Shown here piece after piece: positions 6,261-10,252 of a stretch of 10,252 nt of DNA (within the stretch, counting starts at the first letter, position 1; the number at the start of each line of letters is the position of its first letter). Origin of the DNA: an uncultured Flavobacteriales bacterium (GTDB taxonomy: Bacteria; Bacteroidota; Bacteroidia; Flavobacteriales_D; SKUL01). A program made the position numbers and the translations under genes. The stretch covers positions 1 through 10,252 of the forward strand of contig CALDPJ010000064.1 in assembly GCA_937911795.1 (NCBI GenBank), read 5' to 3'. A model generated the notes under the pieces. That model was not told the origin of the DNA. It searched no databases and was given only the letters and a program-made list of their open reading frames with translations.

Positions 6261-7304
6261 CTAGAATTTACGGGTAAGATCGACTTCCGGGTGAAGCGGC
6301 TTTTGATCGAGCAGATGATCCACCAACTGTCGGGCGCACCATGGAGCGAGTAAAACACCTTTGCTTCCGGTTCCATTCAGTATGGAAAGAGATGGAAACT
6401 CCGGATGGCGACCAACAAAAGGACGACGATCGGCAGCGGTAGGGCGAACACCCGCTTTGTGGGCGGTTACTACAGGCTCGGAACCGAAAAAACCGGAGTG
6501 AATTTTAAGCATTCTGTCGGCTTCGCGCGGAGTGGGAACGTCATCCAGCGTATGCCATGCGTAGGTGGTGCCGATTCTGTATTGTCCATCGCCCCGCGGA
6601 ACAATGAATTGTCCGTAATTGACACAGATCTCAGTGTCGGTTCCTGAATCAGTAATATCGAGCACCTCGCCTTTTGTGTGACTAAAGTTTAATTGACTGA
6701 AAAATGGATTTTGGTCAACTCCGGCACCTTCGCAAAAAATCACTTCGTCGAACGCACCATCCTTGTACCGGCAGATTTTTCCAACTTCCAGTGCCGAATG
6801 GTCAAAGCGCTCTATTATCAATCTGTTTTCAGCCATCAGGCGCAGACTATAGTGTTCAATGAGCATCTGGATATCCAGCCAACCGGCCGATCGGATAAAT
6901 ATTTGACCGAAGCCTTTGTCCATTCCGGCAGCACCACTTTCTGCTGGAGTATCTCCGAGGTATGCGGCGTAATCGGGCCGCTGTCTTTTCTTATCCCACC
7001 GGTCTTTTTCTACCTGACTGGAAATTACACGGAGTATACCTGTCTGGTGCAGCATGGAAACGCCCAATAAATCTTCGAGCTGTGTATAGGTTTGCTGCAT
7101 CACCGGCAGTACTGCATCAATGTTCCACGATTTGGTGGTCCATTTAAAAACGAAGGGATTGAACAATCCGGCAGCAACTTTTGACGCGCTCCGGTGATGG
7201 GAATTGTCAACAACGACTGCCTGAATTCCACGTTGTTCCAGCTCGTGACATAAAACGGTTCCGGCCAATCCCTGCCCGATGATCAGAACCCGGGATTTCA
7301 GCAT
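6261..7304 (-). CDS. DAO-family FAD-dependent oxidoreductase, substrate unknown
   Basis: A 347-aa flavoprotein of the D-amino-acid oxidase fold. The N-terminal Rossmann motif is VLIIGQGLAG (6-15, GxGxxG) with an acidic residue, D33, at the end of the second strand. The body includes the KGEVLDI segment (211-217) typical of the substrate/FAD domain, and the C-terminus has AGVRPTAADRRPFVGRHP (284-301) and GTGSKGVLLAPWCARQL (311-327), the second FAD-contacting region. The arrangement resembles glycine oxidase (ThiO) and the oxidoreductase half of the tRNA modifier MnmC, whose family shares the R-x-T-x2-DR-x-P-x-VG pattern. No methyltransferase half is fused here. The frame is open to 7391, but the ATG at 7304 starts right at the FAD strand (MLKSRVLIIG) and avoids overlap with the response regulator, which stops 28 bp upstream. 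Co-transcription with the regulator is likely, but no functional link is evident. Confidence 0.85.
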   Translation of the reverse strand: MLKSRVLIIGQGLAGTVLCHELEQRGIQAVVVDNSHHRSASKVAAGLFNPFVFKWTTKSWNIDAVLPVMQQTYTQLEDLLGVSMLHQTGILRVISSQVEKDRWDKKRQRPDYAAYLGDTPAESGAAGMDKGFGQIFIRSAGWLDIQMLIEHYSLRLMAENRLIIERFDHSALEVGKICRYKDGAFDEVIFCEGAGVDQNPFFSQLNFSHTKGEVLDITDSGTDTEICVNYGQFIVPRGDGQYRIGTTYAWHTLDDVPTPREADRMLKIHSGFFGSEPVVTAHKAGVRPTAADRRPFVGRHPEFPSLSILNGTGSKGVLLAPWCARQLVDHLLDQKPLHPEVDLTRKF

Positions 7305-7332
7305 GGATAAAAAGGGGTAATCAAAGCTACAG

Positions 7333-7704
7333 TCAGATGTTTTCCTGAACCAGCACTTCGCGGATAATTTCCGGAAGCTGGTTGAATTCACGCTCTTTGC
7401 TTACAAATCGTTTGGCGCCGAGGCTGTAGGATTCTTCGATGCTCCACTCATTGTCGTTATTGGAAAGAAAAATAACCGGCGTTGTGATGTCGAAAGACTG
7501 CATGAGCTGAACCAGATCGAATCCACTCAAGGTAGGCATGGTAATATCGATGACAATAAGATCGAATTTTTCGGAAGTCAGCATTTGGATGGCCTCGGTA
7601 CTGCTGGACGCAATATCGCTGTCGAATCCGTTGTTTTTAAGGAATTTTTTTGTCAGCTTGAGAGTAATCACTTCATCGTCGACAAGTAAAATGCGCTTTT
7701 TCAT
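7333..7704 (-). CDS. receiver-only (CheY-like) response regulator
   Basis: A 123-aa protein made only of a receiver domain, with no DNA-binding or enzymatic output. The acidic pocket is D9/D10 (ILLVDDE), the phospho-acceptor is D53 (LIVIDITMP), the switch hydroxyl is S81 (FLSNN) and the conserved lysine is K103 (RFVSKE). The usual K-P dipeptide is replaced by K-E. Such regulators either signal by protein contact or act as intermediates in a phosphorelay. The gene lies 72 bp downstream of an HPt gene on the same strand, so phosphoryl exchange between the two is a reasonable inference. No histidine kinase is encoded in the window. The start at 7704 gives the standard receiver N-terminus MKKRILLVDDE and lacks a Shine-Dalgarno sequence. 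Confidence 0.93.
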   Translation of the reverse strand: MKKRILLVDDEVITLKLTKKFLKNNGFDSDIASSSTEAIQMLTSEKFDLIVIDITMPTLSGFDLVQLMQSFDITTPVIFLSNNDNEWSIEESYSLGAKRFVSKEREFNQLPEIIREVLVQENI

Positions 7705-7776
7705 GCGTGTTTGCTGAATTTACTTATACTCATTTTCTACCGTGAATGTTTCATTAATGCTACTGTTTACCACAAT

Positions 7777-8163
7777 TCAACGATCAACCGATGGTTCCTT
7801 GCTCCCGTTCAAAAGGGATGCCACTGCTACTTTGATTTCTGACACCTCAGTACTACAGGTTTCTATAAAATTTTGAACATATAAATGTACTCCTTTTTCT
7901 ATATCATTATCAGCCAAAATATAACGCTCTAACTCAGAACATTTTGAAGCGATTTTAAGAGCTCCTACTGATCCTGCGGAGGAGCGCAACCGGTGTGCTG
8001 TATATCTGATTTCCTCCCAGTTCTTTTCCTCTTCAAGATTTTTTACACGCTGTACCTCTATCTCCACCTGATCCAGAAACATGGTCAGGATTTCTACCAT
8101 GAAATCCGGATCGTCACCGGAAACAGCTAACAGAGGCTCGAGCGTAAATGGTTGGTTGGTCAT
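7777..8163 (-). CDS. stand-alone HPt (histidine phosphotransfer) protein
   Basis: A 128-aa protein made of one HPt four-helix domain. The phosphorylatable histidine is H57 in AHRLRSSAG (56-64), matching the H-x-L-[KR]-[SG]-[SA] signature. The N-terminal helix pattern LEPLLAVSGDDPDFMVEILTMF is also typical. It would relay phosphate between receiver domains, probably including the receiver-only protein encoded just downstream. The frame is open to an ATG at 8205 (14 more residues), but the ATG at 8163 is preferred: a near-perfect promoter at 8178-8209 overlaps that extension and would start transcription downstream of 8205, and the HPt fold begins right after M1 of the shorter form. No kinase lies nearby, so the partner kinase must be encoded elsewhere. 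Confidence 0.88.
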   Translation of the reverse strand: MTNQPFTLEPLLAVSGDDPDFMVEILTMFLDQVEIEVQRVKNLEEEKNWEEIRYTAHRLRSSAGSVGALKIASKCSELERYILADNDIEKGVHLYVQNFIETCSTEVSEIKVAVASLLNGSKEPSVDR

Positions 8164-8177
8164 GCTACTTAATTCGC

Positions 8178-8209
8178 CAAAAATAAAATTCTCAAATGAA
8201 TACACACAA
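8178..8209 (-). promoter_or_regulatory. consensus Bacteroidota promoter for the HPt gene
   Basis: On the minus strand, TTG (8209-8207) is followed after 21 nt by TATTTTTG (8185-8178), a full match to the Bacteroidota -7 box TAnnTTTG at the preferred spacing. Transcription would start near 8172, giving a leader of only about 8 nt before the ATG at 8163. The site sits between the rseP stop and the HPt start, so the signalling genes are likely transcribed separately from dxr-rseP. It also decides the HPt start, because the upstream ATG at 8205 would not be in this transcript. Confidence 0.55.
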
Positions 8210-8219
8210 TGGCAGCAGA

Positions 8220-9584
8220 TTAAAATAACTTGTTAAACCATTCACTGTTCAATACATCATTCATGTTTGCCATTATGACAAGCCCCAGCAATAGTACCAT
8301 TCCGAACACCTGAGCGTATTCCATGAATTTATCACCGGGTTTTCTTCCCGACACCATTTCATACAGCAGAAACATAACGTGTCCGCCATCCAACGCCGGT
8401 ATTGGCAGAATGTTCATAAATGCCAGCATAATCGAAATAAATGCGGTCATCTCCCAGAATCGTGGCCAGTGCCATTCTTCACCGAAAAGAGAGCCGATGG
8501 TTCCAAAACCACCCACCTGTTTTGCGCCCGAGGCCGTAAACAATAATTTCAGGGACTTTACATAATTGGCAAGGGTATTAATACCATGATTCCAACCTGC
8601 GGGTATGGATTCGGCTAAACTATATTCTACTGTTTTATAGTCAAGTAAATTATTCGCCGCCTGATTATACGCTCCGATTCTACCTTCTTCACTGATCTTT
8701 ACCGGAATGGCCATTGTTTCTTCGCCCAGCAAATTTCGGTTTTCAAACTCAACAGGTACGCCATTGCGCTGAACGTGCAACAGTACAGAATCGCCCTTAA
8801 ATTGCTGAATATATCTCGAAAAATCATAAAAGAAAGGAACCACTGTATCGTTTATTCCGACGATTACATCACCTTCCTGGAGTCCGGCTTTTTGGGCTTC
8901 GCTACCAGGAGTAAAGCCCTGAATCTGAAACGGTACGCGTTCAAAGAACAATGTGCGGATTTTCTCATCGAGAATGGTTGAAACCACTTCTGGTTTCAGG
9001 GATATGGTTTTTTTATTTCCATCACGATCTACAGTGATTTCGCGTGCACCCTCAATCAGAATGAGTTTTGAAACATCCTGAAGCGTTTCGGGTACCACAC
9101 TTCCCACCTGAAGAATTTTATCTCCGTCGCGAAAACCGTTTTCGATCATTAAAGAATTGCAGTGAACGCCGTAGGTCATGTTCTCCAAAGGCAGATATTC
9201 TTTTCCCCAGACAAACAACACCATCATGTAGATGAGGATTCCGAGCAAAAGGTTTACCGTCACTCCACCCACCATAATAATCAGTCGCTGCCAGGCCGGC
9301 TTTGCACGGAATTCCCAGGGCTCAGGAGGTAGTTTCATTTGCTCCTTATCCATCGATTCATCCACCATTCCGGAGATCTTAACATAACCTCCCAATGGCA
9401 GCCAGCCGATTCCGTAGGTAGTTTCGCCTATCTTCTTTTTAAACAAAGAGAAGTAGGGGTTGAAGAACAAATAGAATTTCTCAACGCGGGTTTTGAAAAT
9501 TTTGGCCGGAATAAAATGGCCGAGCTCGTGGAGCACCACAAGGATTGATAAACTCAGTAACAATTGAGCAACTGTAATCAGCAT
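8220..9584 (-). CDS. rseP: RseP-type site-2 (S2P) intramembrane zinc metalloprotease
   Basis: A 454-aa inner-membrane protease that cuts transmembrane anti-sigma factors and signal-peptide remnants (regulated intramembrane proteolysis). The active site is complete: zinc ligands H19 and H23 with catalytic E20 in HELGH inside the first membrane helix, and the third zinc ligand D399 in NILPIPALDGGH (391-402). Membrane segments are visible at about 1-25, 100-126, 376-396 and 425-441. The periplasmic part carries a degenerate first PDZ (about 135-200) and a clearer second PDZ (about 218-280, with GFTPGSEAQKAGLQEGDVIV). Length suits the E. coli-like class with two PDZ domains. The GIGWLPLGGYVKISGM segment (58-73) is the conserved membrane-associated loop. 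It starts 7 nt after the dxr stop, a pairing common in Bacteroidota, implying co-transcription from a promoter outside the window. Confidence 0.95.
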   Translation of the reverse strand: MLITVAQLLLSLSILVVLHELGHFIPAKIFKTRVEKFYLFFNPYFSLFKKKIGETTYGIGWLPLGGYVKISGMVDESMDKEQMKLPPEPWEFRAKPAWQRLIIMVGGVTVNLLLGILIYMMVLFVWGKEYLPLENMTYGVHCNSLMIENGFRDGDKILQVGSVVPETLQDVSKLILIEGAREITVDRDGNKKTISLKPEVVSTILDEKIRTLFFERVPFQIQGFTPGSEAQKAGLQEGDVIVGINDTVVPFFYDFSRYIQQFKGDSVLLHVQRNGVPVEFENRNLLGEETMAIPVKISEEGRIGAYNQAANNLLDYKTVEYSLAESIPAGWNHGINTLANYVKSLKLLFTASGAKQVGGFGTIGSLFGEEWHWPRFWEMTAFISIMLAFMNILPIPALDGGHVMFLLYEMVSGRKPGDKFMEYAQVFGMVLLLGLVIMANMNDVLNSEWFNKLF

Positions 9585-9591
9585 ATAATAT

Positions 9592-10252
9592 TTAGTTTAA
9601 ATAAGCTTTTGCCATTTCGCGGGTTTCACGATCGGTTTGTACATAGTCTTCGTATTCGGGACGTTCGATGTACGCTACCTTTTGCAGGCAATGTTCTATG
9701 AGATCGGACATTGCAAGAAATCCGATTTTATCGTGTAAAAATGCATCTACTGCAACTTCATTGGCCGCATTCAAAACACATGCCGCATTGCCGCCTTTTT
9801 CGAGCGCATCAAACGCCAATTGAAGATTCCGGAAAGTTTCTTTATCGGGTTGTTCGAAGGTGAAACTGCCGTAATTTGCAAAGTTAAAACGTTCGAAATC
9901 AGACTTCAGGCGCTGTGGATATCCAAGTGCGAATTGTATCGGCAATTTCATGTCGGGCAAACCCATCTGTGCTTTCATCGATCCGTCGGTGAACTGAACG
10001 ATAGAATGGATGATTGATTGCGGGTGAACGATAACATCGATCTGCTCGTTTTTAAGGTTGAACAACCATTTCGCCTCAATCACTTCCAACCCTTTGTTCA
10101 TCAGTGAGGCTGAATCAATGGTGATTTTGGCTCCCATATCCCAGTTCGGATGCTTTAAAGCCTGCTCCGTTGTCACATTTTCCAGGGCTTTCCTGTCCAT
10201 GCCCCTAAAAGGTCCTCCCGAGGCAGTAAGGATCAACTTTTCGATGGGATTA
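9592..10252 (-). CDS. dxr: 1-deoxy-D-xylulose-5-phosphate reductoisomerase, C-terminal part
   Basis: Second enzyme of the MEP isoprenoid pathway, converting DXP to 2-C-methyl-D-erythritol 4-phosphate with NADPH and a divalent metal. About 219 residues are visible of roughly 385-390; the N-terminal NADPH domain lies beyond the right edge. The frame stays open to the edge (NPIEK precedes the LTASGGPFR motif), so a TTG at 10236 that could pass for a start is internal. Diagnostic segments: LTASGGPFRG, the flexible-loop region EQALKHPNWDMGAKITIDSA, and MNKGLEVIEAKW, whose first glutamate corresponds to metal ligand E231 of the E. coli enzyme and whose N-K pair contacts the substrate phosphate. The other metal ligands (D150 and E152 in E. 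coli) fall outside the window. The C-terminal helical domain ends normally in KAYLN, 7 nt before rseP. Confidence 0.96.
   Translation of the reverse strand, partial: NPIEKLILTASGGPFRGMDRKALENVTTEQALKHPNWDMGAKITIDSASLMNKGLEVIEAKWLFNLKNEQIDVIVHPQSIIHSIVQFTDGSMKAQMGLPDMKLPIQFALGYPQRLKSDFERFNFANYGSFTFEQPDKETFRNLQLAFDALEKGGNAACVLNAANEVAVDAFLHDKIGFLAMSDLIEHCLQKVAYIERPEYEDYVQTDRETREMAKAYLN

Noticed and set aside
7305..7391. Longer form of the FAD oxidoreductase starting at 7391
   Set aside because: The extra 29 residues do not resemble the family, which begins at the FAD-binding strand, and they would overlap the response regulator by almost 60 bp.
7705..7776. Separate promoter or terminator between the HPt and receiver genes
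   Set aside because: No TAnnTTTG box with a spaced TTG and no stem-loop with a T-run was found in the 72 bp, so the two genes are treated as probably co-transcribed.
8164..8205. Longer HPt protein starting at 8205
   Set aside because: A consensus promoter lies inside the extension and the HPt domain begins right after the ATG at 8163.
10234..10252. TTG at 10236 as the start of the dxr reading frame
   Set aside because: The frame continues to the window edge with family-typical residues before the LTASGG motif, and the N-terminal half of the enzyme would be missing. The gene is simply cut by the window.

Overview
The window is a gene-dense bacterial segment in which every convincing gene lies on the minus strand. 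It reads as Bacteroidota. It carries type IX secretion (T9SS) families (PorP/SprF, a CHU_C type B sorting domain, a PorE-like OmpA protein), genes start without clear Shine-Dalgarno sequences, and two upstream regions carry the Bacteroidota promoter pattern TTG-N21-TAnnTTTG. A Flavobacteriales-type, probably aquatic, heterotroph fits best, but the genus cannot be fixed from this sequence.

Layout in the direction of transcription (high to low coordinates). (1) 10252-8220: the 3' part of dxr (isoprenoid precursor synthesis), then the site-2 protease rseP, a tight housekeeping pair. (2) 8163-7333: a stand-alone HPt protein with its own strong promoter, then a receiver-only response regulator. 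These are pieces of a phosphorelay whose kinase is not in the window. (3) 7304-6261: a DAO-type FAD oxidoreductase, 28 bp behind the regulator. (4) 6260-6059: about 200 bp of intergenic DNA holding a candidate promoter and a short direct repeat. (5) 6058-557: four genes whose ends overlap by 4, 4 and 1 nt, clearly one operon. They encode a secreted repeat protein with tail-fibre-like motifs, a small T9SS type B substrate with one SprB-like repeat and a CHU_C sorting domain, a PorP/SprF outer-membrane protein, and a TPR/beta-propeller/OmpA protein of PorE architecture. (6) 495-1: 3-hydroxyanthranilate 3,4-dioxygenase (kynurenine route to NAD), running off the left edge.

The most interesting part is the four-gene cassette. 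It looks like a dedicated surface module. The CHU_C protein would leave through the T9SS and be held by its PorP/SprF partner, the OmpA protein would tie the assembly to peptidoglycan, and the first gene supplies a repeat-rich exported protein of unknown role. The HPt/receiver pair is the second point of interest. No RNA genes, insertion sequences, CRISPR arrays or convincing terminators were seen.
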